A DNA stretch of 64,000 nt, taken from positions 248,001 through 312,000 of the forward strand of contig WJXW01000015.1 in assembly GCA_015832175.1 (NCBI GenBank), written 5' to 3'. Source of the DNA: Paraphaeosphaeria minitans. Taxonomy: Eukaryota; Ascomycota; Dothideomycetes; Pleosporales; Didymosphaeriaceae. The notes under the pieces are model-generated. The model was not told the DNA's origin. It saw only the letters and a list, made by a program, of their open reading frames with translations, and searched no databases. Made by a program: the position numbers and the translations under genes. Position 1 is the stretch's first letter, and every line of letters starts with the position of its first letter. Below are positions 53,581-63,079 of the stretch, one piece after another.

Positions 53581-54114
53581 ATTCGACGGGGCACGGGAGA
53601 CTCCTTGGAGAAATCGCTGATCAGGAAACGATCAGCTAGGCTCGCGCCGCGACCCTCTGGGGACGTGGGGACGTCGACCAAGCTGCCGTTTCTAGGCGAA
53701 TTCGAGGTGTGAGGGCCGCTTAAGATAGGGTGCACTATCGACGGCTCGGACTTTCTCTTCAATGCGGTAGTGAAAATGCTACTGTTTTGTTTCTTTTCAC
53801 ATGACCCAAAATGGGTCAAATATTTGTAGATTGTCCTCTCTAAGCGACCACAGAATAAGCAAGCCTCGTTGCACTCAATATCTGTCAACACGAGGGTGAG
53901 AGAAACTTACGTTGCTAAAATGGTGGATTAGGCTACTTTCCTGCGCGTAAATGTGTCTTTTGTGCGCAATCTGGATGAGGACAGCTCCGTGTCGTCGATT
54001 TAGAACCGTCCCCGCTGCAACGTAAGGAATCCTCCTTAGCATCGTCCTCCACATCGTCATTATCGTTGGTGTCGCTTCCTCTCCACGTGCAGCAGGTACT
54101 GCGACCATTGGAAT
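53581..54114. other. Region downstream of the Gypsy element
   Basis: No Gypsy integrase or LTR was recognised. Minus-strand ORFs (53532-53891, 53875-54108) look like chance frames. Confidence 0.4.
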
Positions 54115-54480
54115 TCACGACCTGCGTATGTTAAATGGATACGAATGGTAGGAATCTTGAGTCGTTTGGCGGCACCTAAGCCAGCGCGTTCCCGCGTCCA
54201 CTGATATCAACATACGGCTACCAATTCGAGCAATTCGGACAGCAGAGCAAGCCGGGCGTCCTGGTCTGACTTCAACAGTTCACGCGCAGGTTTGGCAACC
54301 ACGAAAGTACCAACAACAATGCTGATGTCGTCAAGGTCAACCATAGCAATAACGACAATGACTTTATCTAGATACGTGTGCGGGTGGCTCAGAGCGGTGC
54401 TGGTAGCTCAGGCGGCAGGTCGTCCATACGACCGCATTTCATCTCAGATTAATTCAAAAGGTTAATGTATGCTGGCTATC
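54115..54480 (+). pseudogene. Degenerate copy of the 3' part of the 55785-56335 locus
   Basis: From ggatacgaatggtaggaatcttgagtcgt on, this stretch aligns block by block with 55995-56335. Both carry the gcgttcccgcg block, the gt.tggcaaccacga / gttcgggcaccacga block, gatgtcgtc.aggtcaacca, a near-identical tail atacgtgtgcgggtggctc, and ggtcgtccatacgaccgcat. The copy has frame-destroying changes and stops. It directly precedes the intact locus in the same orientation, so it is a decayed tandem duplicate. Confidence 0.75.
54385..54450 (+). other. tRNA-like tail, copy 1
   Basis: The text contains tagctcaggcgg, which fits an RNA polymerase III A box (TRGCNNAGNNGG), followed by ggtcgt-ccat-acgacc, a perfect six-base-pair hairpin. 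There is no acceptable B box (gattaattc is a poor match), so a functional tRNA is not claimed. The same structure is at 56250-56315. Confidence 0.4.
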
Positions 54481-54690
54481 CTCTATTACGTACCTACTCC
54501 CCCTCTCCATCCCCCTCACCCTCACCCTCACCTAGGCGGTGGCGCTCGTGCGTCGGTCCACTTGCGATGAGAAGATGAGAAGTCCTCTTTCACCTCGTAG
54601 GCGACGACGCCCGTTTGTTTAATAGGCCCATCGACGACGTCCCCCTCCTCCTTCGCCCAGGCAACGACGCTCGTTTGTCGATGGACCCAC

Positions 54691-54697
54691 ATATAAG
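54691..54697 (+). promoter_or_regulatory. TATA-like box of the J-domain gene
   Basis: atataag about 190 bp upstream of the ATG at 54883, followed by the palindromic cgacgttgacgtcg. Position fits a core promoter. Confidence 0.35.
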
Positions 54698-54882
54698 TCG
54701 ACGTTGACGTCGACTATACAAAACAACAACAACGCGTCTTCTTCATCCATCTACTTGTCTCCTGCAACCACTATCCTCGCGCACGCGTACTCCTGCCGCC
54801 CCCTCGTCTTTGTCACTGCATTCGTCGTATATCCGCACTCGATCATCCTCGTCGTCAGTCCGCGCTCGTCTATCATCGAAAA

Positions 54883-55770
54883 ATGGTTGGCTGCAGTGAG
54901 ATCTCGCGCCTGGCAGGCTTGCGCGCCGCCGACTTCAAGCAATTCGACTTTTTCAACCATCTTGGCATGAACCCGCACATCGAGACACTGGAGCTGGGCG
55001 ATTCCCTGAATCGACGATTCAAGTACGTGGCCGTTAGGCTGCATCCAGACAAATGCGGCAACAACCCGCCTAACGACATCAACTTCATCCTCTTAACCAG
55101 CTTCGTCAATGCCTGGAAGGTCGCAGACGATGTCGTCAAGGCCATTGTGATTCAGGACATCAACACGAAAGCAAAGGCGGGCTGGCGAAGCACCTGGCAG
55201 ATGACAGACAAACCTGGCAAATGGACCGCAATTAAGTGGACAGCACCGCCCGTAGCACCTGGCGTTCATATCCCCCGCACCCGCTCATCCGCGAACAAGG
55301 ACGTCGTCGACGACGACAGCGATGTGGAAGAAGTGGTGAACCCATTCGGATTCAGACAGTCGGCGGGATCTTGGGCCTCGACCAACAACTACCATCGCAA
55401 GCGCGCAGCCTCGCCGCTACAGGCTCAGGGTCAACAGAAGAGGCAGACGCATCGGGCAGACGACATATCCGATAATGATGCGAACCACGTACAAGACGAG
55501 GCCAGCCCGCAATTAACTGAGCGTCGTCGACGTCCGTACACATCAACGAACACTCCGTTCCCGCGGTTCGACCCCAGGACATTAACTACAGACACGACTA
55601 CAAATGATGCACGCCAGCAAGGTCAACGCTCATCAGCTTATCCGGGCACAGCAGGCACGACGCCGCAGGACAGCATTCCCATCCTGAGCGACGATGACGA
55701 GGAGCTCCGCCAGACGACGGTGGTGATGCCGCCCCATTACTCCAGGTCGACCGTTTCCAGCGACACCTAG
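54883..55770 (+). CDS. J-like domain protein
   Basis: This 295-residue, single-exon protein starts MVGCSEISRLAGLRAADFKQ and has FDFFNHLGMN, a helix, and RFKYVAVRLHPDKCGNN with the HPD tripeptide at residues 54-56, then NFILLTSFVNAWKVADDVV. This is the helix II-HPD-helix III form of a DnaJ domain, which stimulates Hsp70 ATPases, though the first helices fit poorly. The rest is low complexity: two acidic patches (VVDDDSDVEEVV, IPILSDDDEEL) that resemble SUMO-interaction motifs, Gln-rich and Ser-rich stretches. The next ORF (55785) starts 15 bp after the stop in another frame on the same strand, so the two may be one transcript or one gene broken by a frameshift. A TATA-like box lies upstream. 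Confidence 0.6.
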   Translation: MVGCSEISRLAGLRAADFKQFDFFNHLGMNPHIETLELGDSLNRRFKYVAVRLHPDKCGNNPPNDINFILLTSFVNAWKVADDVVKAIVIQDINTKAKAGWRSTWQMTDKPGKWTAIKWTAPPVAPGVHIPRTRSSANKDVVDDDSDVEEVVNPFGFRQSAGSWASTNNYHRKRAASPLQAQGQQKRQTHRADDISDNDANHVQDEASPQLTERRRRPYTSTNTPFPRFDPRTLTTDTTTNDARQQGQRSSAYPGTAGTTPQDSIPILSDDDEELRQTTVVMPPHYSRSTVSSDT

Positions 55771-55784
55771 CCAGGAACAGATCG

Positions 55785-56237
55785 ATGGCTTCCGCTCGCA
55801 TCTCCTTCCGGTACCAGTTCACCGACCGCGAACTATACGACATGGGCATGCGCACGCGTAGTCGAAACACTGGGATCAGCATTGCGATAGGCGTAATTCG
55901 TCAACGAAACGCCAGCCAAAGGATAGTGTTCCCTGAATACATCGTGACTGCGTCCATTCCGAAGTTAGGAGCGAAATCGTACACAACTCGGGTGTGTCGA
56001 ATGGCGATGAATGGTGATCATCTTGAGTCGTACAGCGGCTCCCGCGTCAGCGCCTTCCCGCGCGATGAGATTACTACACGAGGGTACCAGTTTGCACAGT
56101 TCCAGTCCAAGAACAAGGCGCAGGCCCTTGAGAAGATCAAGGCGATTGCGCGCTGGTTCGGGCACCACGACAACGACGACGACGATGACGATGTCGTCGA
56201 GGTCAACCATGGTAATGTCGACGATGACTTCATTTAG
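55785..56237 (+). CDS. Unknown protein downstream of the J-domain ORF
   Basis: A 150-residue frame with strong protein-like character: ISFRYQFTDRELYDMGMRTR, RQRNASQRIVFPEYIVTASI, SYTTRVCRMAMNGDHLESYS and KNKAQALEKIKAIARWFGHH, ending in an Asp-rich tail. I do not recognise the fold. The Asp tail is encoded by a GAC/GAT repeat. The 3' part and following 100 bp are duplicated at 54115-54480, where the coding sense is lost. It may be the true C-terminal part of the J-domain protein if a frameshift near 55740-55785 or an unseen intron joins them. Confidence 0.6.
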   Translation: MASARISFRYQFTDRELYDMGMRTRSRNTGISIAIGVIRQRNASQRIVFPEYIVTASIPKLGAKSYTTRVCRMAMNGDHLESYSGSRVSAFPRDEITTRGYQFAQFQSKNKAQALEKIKAIARWFGHHDNDDDDDDVVEVNHGNVDDDFI

Positions 56238-56249
56238 ATACGTGTGCGG

Positions 56250-56315
56250 GTGGCTCGGAGCGGTGCTGGTAGCTTAGGCGGTAGGTCGTCCATACGACCG
56301 CATTTCAGCTCAGAT
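56250..56315 (+). other. tRNA-like tail, copy 2
   Basis: Same text as at 54385-54450 with a few changes (tagcttaggcgg, then the identical ggtcgtccatacgacc hairpin). The hairpin is fully conserved while flanking bases differ, which suggests either recent common origin or a kept structure. Confidence 0.4.
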
Positions 56316-56533
56316 GAATTCCAAAAGTTAATGCATGCTACATTTCCTATATTCAAAGTGATTGATTAAGAACCTTTAGTATATTTCTGTAGTTGAAGGT
56401 CGAAAATTATCATGCATCGCGAAAGTCGACTAGTGACATTTTCCTCATAAGTACGAACGCTTCAAGACAATGCACTTTCCAACGTGTACAAAACTGCCAA
56501 CGCCCGCACAGTCACATCTAATAACCATCATGA

Positions 56534-56890
56534 CTACTTCAACAGCTTAGTTCGCTGCAATCGGGCAGGACCGACAGATTGGCCACTCATACGCCAAAAC
56601 CTGAGGGCCTCTATCTCAAACCTACTCCGTTCCTCGTCGCTTTCAACTCGCGTCTTCATCGTTTCAAAGTTGGATCGTGAAACCTCAATTGTCATCATTT
56701 CACCCCCTTCGGTGCATGTTTCGGGCTTCTGAGTCTTGATAGGGATAACATTAGTAAGAACTGGCAGTTCGATCCCTATGTAAGGCTTCATATATCGCTT
56801 GCGGAAATATCCATTTGATAGTTCTTTACAGTGCTCCAACATAAGAGGACTCTCCAACGTTCGGAATCTTTGCAGTGCGAAAGCTGTCAT
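56534..56890 (-). CDS. Unknown small protein
   Basis: From the ATG at 56890 the frame reads MTAFALQRFRTLESPLMLEH, GYFRKRYMKPYIGIELPVLT, PETCTEGGEMMTIEVSRSNF and SRFEIEALRFWRMSG. It looks like a compact alpha/beta protein of about 118 residues and has no frame breaks. No family is recognised and no splice signals are needed. Confidence 0.5.
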   Translation of the reverse strand: MTAFALQRFRTLESPLMLEHCKELSNGYFRKRYMKPYIGIELPVLTNVIPIKTQKPETCTEGGEMMTIEVSRSNFETMKTRVESDEERSRFEIEALRFWRMSGQSVGPARLQRTKLLK

Positions 56891-57248
56891 GGTGACAAAC
56901 AAGTGGACGAAGCTACCCGCCGGGTCGTGAGTTGGAAAGTTGGTGAATAGATTAGCGCAGAGAATGGAAATTCTTCTCTAGTTAGTGTCACATGACTGGC
57001 TTAACTTGGCCGCGACAACATGCAAAGGAAGGTTGCATCACATAGTATTGGCTCGAGAAGGACGGCAGGCGTATAATGGTGCAACGATCAGAGCCTAAAG
57101 CAAACTTAGTATTTGTTGAGCAAGTTGGTCGCCAGTTCGCGCTGGACGTTTGCCGGTGGAATTAAGTCACGTGATGAAAACCACGTTGCGACTACCGCGT
57201 AGTCTGTGATTACATAAGACTAGTCGCGTCAGGTTCCCGCCATATCAG
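56891..57248. other. Short intergenic region before the LINE
   Basis: No feature seen; the LINE insertion site begins at 57249. Confidence 0.5.
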
Positions 57249-57430
57249 AACCTGACCGCGGCGCCACCACCATATGTCTGCGCCACAATTGTATAGAGCG
57301 TGGAGTCGGACAGTAAAAGACACCGGTGGTACCCTCATAATTCTTTAGCGCGGCGGAGGAGACAGCTTACGTACACATTGCGAATACCGGAGTCCAATCA
57401 CAGAGTGCGAAGAGACGCGGGGAGGCGGCG

Positions 57431-58885
57431 ATGCCGACGCGTCCCGGCGGGATGACCGACGAACCCCATACGAACGTCCCCCTACCAATCGTCGACGGTG
57501 ACCAACCGGTACGCCCACAACGCGAATCAAGACCGGTTACCTTCTTCGACGGAACGACATGGCGAGGAACCACGACCGAACCCACTACCCTCGACCCAGA
57601 CGCTGCGCCAGACACGACACGAGTAAACCAACCATCGAACGTACCCGCAAATAAGACCAATCGCATCGCTAGATTACGATCAAGGCAAAGGAGATCCCCA
57701 GAACCTCCACAAACCCGATGGGAAGAGATAACCTGGCTTATAGCAAGCCTACGGGACGTCATCACAAAACAGGAGCGGATGATAGAGGGTATTAGAACCA
57801 ACCTGGCCGCACTACAGAGGCAGAACGAAACGCTACAAGGCCAGAACGAAACGTTGCAGGACCAGAACGAGGCGTTAAGCGCGAGGGTTGACGAGCTTGG
57901 AAACCGGATAAAGGAGCTTCAGGAACATAGCAGCGCACATAGGAGTCAGAACGAGACGTTGAAAGAGGGTATTTCTGCCCTTAAGAGTGAGTTACAGACA
58001 CTCGGTACGAATCGTCCATCATGGGCCGCAATCGCAGCGCAGGGTAACACAACAGCGCCGGGCAGGCCTCCATCGGTAAACCCTAGCCCGAGCCAACAAG
58101 CAAACGAACAAAAGCTTCCGGGTATCAGTCTTGACCTCTCCGGTGTGATCAGCCCCCAATTTCAGATATCCAACACTAAAGAGATCAGAGATCGTGTCCG
58201 CCAGGCGTTTAACAGCCACGCGAATACCAAGGACATAGGCTGGTTTGGCATTGCGAGGACAGGAGCAGACCCAAACAGGGTCAAAATATGCTTAAGAACG
58301 CACGAGGAGGCAGCCAGGATCAAAAGGCATGACGAATGGCTTCAGTCCCATTTCCGAGGAGCTCGTGTCCAGGGCGAGCAATGGTACCCGGTCAAAGTCG
58401 ACAGGGTAAATAAGGCTAGCATATGTGATGATTCGAGAATTCACCTCCGGGAGGATGCCGGAGCGAAGATAGGTGCCGAAAACGGGGTCGTAGTCAGGAA
58501 ATTACGCTTCATCGGCCGCCCGAACCCAGACAAGCTCCATTGCTCAGTCGTCCTCTTTCTCGCTAGCAAACAAGAAGCGGAAGAACTCATACGGCGCAAG
58601 TACCTAGATGTCGACGGTGAGGTAGCGTACACTAAAACCTATGAACCAAGGCCTACCCCTCGACGCTGTTTTAATTGCCACAAGTTCGACGACCATGAGG
58701 CTCGAAGATGCCCGACCAGAGAGCCGACATGCGGATTCTGTGCTAGAACCGGTCACGTAGAACGCGACTGTGCTTCGGAGACTCCGAAGTGTGTTAATTG
58801 CTCCGGCCCACATAAGGCCAGCGATAGAGGATGCCCTGAATATAAAAGACTCCTGCAGGAAGTAAATCCCCTACGCCATGCCTAG
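57431..58885 (+). CDS. LINE ORF1, coiled coil and three CCHC knuckles
   Basis: The 484-residue protein has a disordered N-terminus, a Gln/Asn/Glu-rich heptad region with repeats of QNETLQGQNETLQ type (about residues 117-195) that should form a coiled coil, and a central RNA-binding-like region. Three zinc knuckles follow: CFNCHKFDDHEARRC, CGFCARTGHVERDC and CVNCSGPHKASDRGC (about residues 413-470). This is the nucleic-acid-binding gag-like ORF1 of Tad/Jockey-type LINEs. Its stop codon overlaps the start of ORF2 (ATGCCTAG), so ORF2 is probably translated by reinitiation or frameshift. Confidence 0.92.
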   Translation: MPTRPGGMTDEPHTNVPLPIVDGDQPVRPQRESRPVTFFDGTTWRGTTTEPTTLDPDAAPDTTRVNQPSNVPANKTNRIARLRSRQRRSPEPPQTRWEEITWLIASLRDVITKQERMIEGIRTNLAALQRQNETLQGQNETLQDQNEALSARVDELGNRIKELQEHSSAHRSQNETLKEGISALKSELQTLGTNRPSWAAIAAQGNTTAPGRPPSVNPSPSQQANEQKLPGISLDLSGVISPQFQISNTKEIRDRVRQAFNSHANTKDIGWFGIARTGADPNRVKICLRTHEEAARIKRHDEWLQSHFRGARVQGEQWYPVKVDRVNKASICDDSRIHLREDAGAKIGAENGVVVRKLRFIGRPNPDKLHCSVVLFLASKQEAEELIRRKYLDVDGEVAYTKTYEPRPTPRRCFNCHKFDDHEARRCPTREPTCGFCARTGHVERDCASETPKCVNCSGPHKASDRGCPEYKRLLQEVNPLRHA

Positions 58886-61800
58886 AAGGTTCAAGGTCCT
58901 GCAAGCGAACGTAGGGCGAATAAGCGAAGTGCAGCACAGCATTATGAACGATCACGATCTTGAAGACTTCAGCCTACTTCTTATGTCAGAACCATATCTA
59001 TTTCGTAACCAAGACGGAGAATACAGGGTAACCCCTCAATCTCACCCATACTGGACACCATTCCTCCCTGAGCACACGGAAGGGAGTCTACGACCTAGAG
59101 CGATGCTCTGGACACATAGAGATATTACAGCACGGCCGATATCGACCGAGTCCACCGATATAGCGGCACTCCTAATTGAACTAGAGACTGGACCTTTACT
59201 CGCCATTTCAGTTTATATCCCCGCCAAATCGGATTCGGAGGACAGCGAACTGAACAGCAGACTTGACATAATTCGGAGGACAATTGACACCACTCGGCGG
59301 AATCATGATAAAAGAGTCGAAATACTCATTGCCGGGGACTTTAACAGGCACGACCAGTTCTGGGGCGGTGACTTGGTTGCAACCTCCCAGCGCCAAGGAG
59401 AAGGTGAACCCATCATCCAACTCATGTCGGAACTCGATCTCCAGTGTCCACTCCCCAGAGGGATCGAAACTTGGATCTCCTATAATGGGGAACACAGTTC
59501 GACAATCGACTTAATCCTGGTAACACAAGAACTCGCGTCGGAAATACAGCGATGCACTACAGACTCGATGGCGCATGGCTCCGATCACCTAGCTATCTGC
59601 ACGGAGTTTGCCATCGATCTTACGCACGAGAAAGGGACACCAAGAAAACTCTGGAAGAAAGCGCGCTGGGACCCAATTAGGAAAGTCGTCGCAGGAGAGC
59701 TGGAGCGCCGATCCCAGCCGGACATCCCGGGAGACGTAGACAGTTACTGCCAGTTTGTCACAGAATGCATAGCGCCAGCCATCGAAAAATATGTCCCAGT
59801 GGCCAGACCGTCACCATACGCGAAGAGATGGTGGACGGAAGACCTAACGGAACTAAGGAAACACTACACGTATTGGCGTAACAAGGCTAGCGCATCTCGA
59901 AGAGCGAATACACCTGACCCAGGCCTCCAACAGATGGCGGTGACTTGTAGGAAAAGGTACCATGACGCCATCAGAAACCAGAGGAAAACTCACTGGCAGG
60001 ACTTTGTTGCCGAAGCCCGGAACATCTGGACCATAGCGCGGTACTTAGACCCAGCTCAGTGTGCGACCTTTGCAAGAATTCCAGCCATCAAAACCTACGA
60101 AGGGGTGAGCACGTCTAATGGCGAGATCGCTAGATGCTTGTTAGAGGAATTCTTTAAGCCCCCGCCAGGAGTCACCGAGGAGCCGGAAGACGAGAGGCCG
60201 CGAGAGGCTTTACCAATGGAACCACTCTCGGAGGTTGAAGTACAAAGGGCGATATTCGCGTCCAACCCATACAAGGCCCCGGGACGAGACGGCTTACCAG
60301 CCATCGTATGGCAGCAACTGTGGCCAGTCCTCAAACACCACATCGTAGCGCTATTCAAGTTATCACTCGAAACGGCGACGCTTCCATCGGAGTGGAGAGT
60401 AGCAAAGATTGTACCCCTGCGAAAACCAAACAAACCGGACTACACGGTAGCCAAGGCATACCGACCCATCTCCCTTCTCGCGACCCTAGGAAAGAGCTTA
60501 GAAGCAGTAGTAGCTGAAAGGCTATCCTTCCTAGCGGAGGCACACCGCCTGCTTCCAAAGAGCCACTTTGGAGCGAGGAAAGGCAGATCGACAACCCAAG
60601 CGTTGACTATACTCCAGGAAAGCATCTTCCAGGCCTGGAGGGATAAGAGGGTTCTAAGTCTGGTCAGTTTCGACGTAAAAGGCGCTTACAATGGGGTTAA
60701 TATCGATGTCCTTGCGAAAAGACTAAGGAAGAGAGGAATCCCCAACGCATTGGTGGATTGGATAACTTGCTTCTGCAGCCAGCGAAAAGCGTCGGTCGTA
60801 GTAAATGGCCATACCACTGAGACAGTCGATCTACCACAAGCGGGCTTACCTCAGGGTTCCCCACTCTCCCCGATCCTGTTTCTCTTCTTCAACGCAGATT
60901 TGGTTTCATCCAAAATAAACCGCAACAAAGGGGCGATAGCATTTATAGATGACTACACAGCGTGGGTCACCGGAGCGTCAGATGGAGAGAACACCAACCT
61001 ATTACAAGAAACGGTAGTAGCAAAAGCAGAACAGTGGGCACGGAGTAGCGGCGCCACCTTCGAAGCTGATAAGACGGCCTTCATCCACTTCACGCGCAGG
61101 AACAACACAGTATCGAGCAGCCCACTCTTCGTCAATGAAGAAGCGATACGGCCACAAACAGAAGTAAAGATTCTAGGAGTAGTTTTCGACCAGAAACTCC
61201 GATTTAGCCAACACACGGCCAGAGCGGCTAAGAGAGGAATTAGGGCAGCGCTAGCACTGAAGCGAATCAAAGGGATGACCGTAGGAACGGCGAGGCAACT
61301 TTTCACCTCAACCGTAACACCTACAGTCGATTACGCATCACCGATATGGTCCACAAGTCTGACAGGTCGTACAACTAAAATGCTAAACCAGATACAGCGT
61401 ATCGGCACGCAAGCCATAATCGGAGCTTTCCGCACAGTGGCACTAATCAGGGCCGAGATGGAAGCAGGTATCGAGCAGCTCACGGCCCGCATGCACCGCC
61501 AGGAGTATAAATTCTGGGTCAAATGCCACACTCTTCCCGTAAACCATCCCTGGTGGAAAATACGTCGGGGAATAGATACCAAAAACAAGCGCTTCCCGTC
61601 GCCGCTCCAGCGCATCGCAATGCAACTCGATTCGGTCGACCTCACGGAGATGGAAAGAATCGATCCATTCTGCATACCCCCTTGGCAACAAGGGATAGAA
61701 GCACAGATCCTCGAGGGAGAGGAAGCACAAAAATGGGCAGAAGACTCCGACGAGTTAAAAGTTTTTGTGGATGCCTCATACCGAGGACACAACGCAGGAG

Positions 61801-62708
61801 TAGGGGTCTATCATTCGGCCAGAAGAAGTGACAACTCGGTAGTCGAACACCGCGAGGCGGTAAAGATCGGGAAGAACGCTGGATACACATCCACCCATGT
61901 CGAACTCACTGCGATTCAAGCCGCACTGGAACTCATTTCAGCAATATGGTCACCCGACACGATCGCCCGATTTGGCAACAAGGCCAGAGATCTCACGTAT
62001 GTGATAGTGAGCGACAGTCAATCAGCGATCAGAGCAGTGTCGCGCCCCTCTCGCCAAAGTGGCCAGGCGGTGATCCGACTGATTGTAAACACCACAATGG
62101 AAATTAAAAGAAGGGGAGGCCCACATATCCGCCTCCAATGGGTCCCCGCTCACGCTATGGTAGTGGGAGACGAGATCGCAGATGAGCTGGCAAAGCAAGC
62201 AACGGAAGGGACCCTGGACCCTATTCCTGGGCTTACGTTGTCGGCAGCTCTCAAGAAGACTCTCTCATGCATACCGAAGATAAAGCTCGAGAAACCGGTC
62301 GACATAGACACAGCACTTCCTGGAAAGCATACGAAAAGCATCTATGATCTACAAACCTACAAGAGAGCAGCAGTGCTATGCCAACTGCGCACAGGGAAAT
62401 GCCGGTTAAACAGTTATCTAGCCAAGATAGGTGCTACCAATTCGGACAGATGCACCTGCCGGGGACGCCAGCCGGAAACGGTACGCCATTTCGTGTTCGA
62501 ATGCCCGCTGTGGAAAGAAGAACGCAAAACGCTCCAGGAAGTCGCAGGCAACAGATGGGGAGATCTATCCTTCTTTCTAGGAGGTCGATCTGAACAGCGG
62601 CTTCCGTCCGGTGAGCTCTTGGATGGGAAAGCCGAATCCTGGAAACCAAATCTCGACGTAGTCAACCAGACCATTGAATTTGCAATGGCCACCGGACGGT
62701 TATGCTAA
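58878..62708 (+). CDS. LINE ORF2: endonuclease, reverse transcriptase, RNase H
   Basis: The 1276-residue protein begins with an apurinic-like endonuclease (FKVLQANVGRISEVQHSI, LIAGDFNRHDQFWGG, SSTIDLILV, GSDHLAI). The RT follows with VAKIVPLRKPNKPDYTVAKA, YRPISLLATLGKSLEAVVAE, SLVSFDVKGAYNGV, GLPQGSPLSPILFLFF and the catalytic FIDDY (about residue 690). RNase H comes next (LKVFVDASYRGHNAGVGVY, HVELTAIQAALELI, YVIVSDSQSAIRAV, IRLQWVPAHAMVVGDE; about 960-1090), and a C-terminal Cys/His region (RCTCRGRQPETVRHFVFECP). All catalytic motifs look intact. RNase H within ORF2 fits the Tad1 clade of fungal LINEs. Confidence 0.95.
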   Translation: MPRRFKVLQANVGRISEVQHSIMNDHDLEDFSLLLMSEPYLFRNQDGEYRVTPQSHPYWTPFLPEHTEGSLRPRAMLWTHRDITARPISTESTDIAALLIELETGPLLAISVYIPAKSDSEDSELNSRLDIIRRTIDTTRRNHDKRVEILIAGDFNRHDQFWGGDLVATSQRQGEGEPIIQLMSELDLQCPLPRGIETWISYNGEHSSTIDLILVTQELASEIQRCTTDSMAHGSDHLAICTEFAIDLTHEKGTPRKLWKKARWDPIRKVVAGELERRSQPDIPGDVDSYCQFVTECIAPAIEKYVPVARPSPYAKRWWTEDLTELRKHYTYWRNKASASRRANTPDPGLQQMAVTCRKRYHDAIRNQRKTHWQDFVAEARNIWTIARYLDPAQCATFARIPAIKTYEGVSTSNGEIARCLLEEFFKPPPGVTEEPEDERPREALPMEPLSEVEVQRAIFASNPYKAPGRDGLPAIVWQQLWPVLKHHIVALFKLSLETATLPSEWRVAKIVPLRKPNKPDYTVAKAYRPISLLATLGKSLEAVVAERLSFLAEAHRLLPKSHFGARKGRSTTQALTILQESIFQAWRDKRVLSLVSFDVKGAYNGVNIDVLAKRLRKRGIPNALVDWITCFCSQRKASVVVNGHTTETVDLPQAGLPQGSPLSPILFLFFNADLVSSKINRNKGAIAFIDDYTAWVTGASDGENTNLLQETVVAKAEQWARSSGATFEADKTAFIHFTRRNNTVSSSPLFVNEEAIRPQTEVKILGVVFDQKLRFSQHTARAAKRGIRAALALKRIKGMTVGTARQLFTSTVTPTVDYASPIWSTSLTGRTTKMLNQIQRIGTQAIIGAFRTVALIRAEMEAGIEQLTARMHRQEYKFWVKCHTLPVNHPWWKIRRGIDTKNKRFPSPLQRIAMQLDSVDLTEMERIDPFCIPPWQQGIEAQILEGEEAQKWAEDSDELKVFVDASYRGHNAGVGVYHSARRSDNSVVEHREAVKIGKNAGYTSTHVELTAIQAALELISAIWSPDTIARFGNKARDLTYVIVSDSQSAIRAVSRPSRQSGQAVIRLIVNTTMEIKRRGGPHIRLQWVPAHAMVVGDEIADELAKQATEGTLDPIPGLTLSAALKKTLSCIPKIKLEKPVDIDTALPGKHTKSIYDLQTYKRAAVLCQLRTGKCRLNSYLAKIGATNSDRCTCRGRQPETVRHFVFECPLWKEERKTLQEVAGNRWGDLSFFLGGRSEQRLPSGELLDGKAESWKPNLDVVNQTIEFAMATGRLC

Positions 62709-63016
62709 CCATAAACTCTGACCTTAGACATTCCCCAGGATACTCCCACAATATCTCCCGTTTGGACTCGAAGTCGACTGGCCGGTAACAAGAAAGCCGA
62801 CGACCGGGAAATTGCTCTCGGAGGCGCAGTGCAGGTAGGGGTAAGGAGGATCTCTGGGTGGACACCTAGTGTTGGCAACAGTTGATACAGGAAGGTGAGG
62901 ACGAAGCGCGTCGGGCTTAGAATGAAACGGGGACTCGACGGAATTTCATTGGCCGGAAGAGACAGAAGTAGTTTAGGCAGCCTACGGGCCGAAAGGCACC
63001 CGAGTGGCGTAAGAAT

Positions 63017-63040
63017 AAACCAAACCAAACCAAACCAAAC
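63017..63040 (+). repeat. (aaacc)n LINE tail
   Basis: Four to five perfect units of aaacc directly before the second target-site copy, in place of a poly-A tail. Confidence 0.85.
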
Positions 63041-63079
63041 CTGACCGCACCTACGTCTTATCGCATTGTCATTCACGAA

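Larger units (their letters stand above)
57249..63047 (+). mobile_element. Full-length Tad-type LINE with target-site duplication
   Basis: The 11-bp word aacctgaccgc occurs at 57249-57259 and again at 63037-63047, flanking the element; because the tail is built of aaacc, the true duplication may be as short as tgaccgc. Between the copies lie a 5' UTR of about 170 bp, two intact ORFs (57431-58885 and 58878-62708) and a 3' UTR, ending in four aaacc units (about 63017-63040). Both frames are intact over 5.3 kb, so the insertion is recent and the element may be active. Confidence 0.92.

Noticed and set aside
54385..54450. True tRNA gene
   Set aside because: There is an A-box-like word and hairpin but no B box and no cloverleaf; kept only as a tRNA-like tail.
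57432..57446. 15-bp word shared with 45260-45274
   Set aside because: A single short GC-rich match between LINE ORF1 start and another LINE's 3' UTR; probably chance.
57367..57801. 144-codon antisense ORF at the LINE 5' end
   Set aside because: It is the shadow of the intact LINE ORF1 coding strand.
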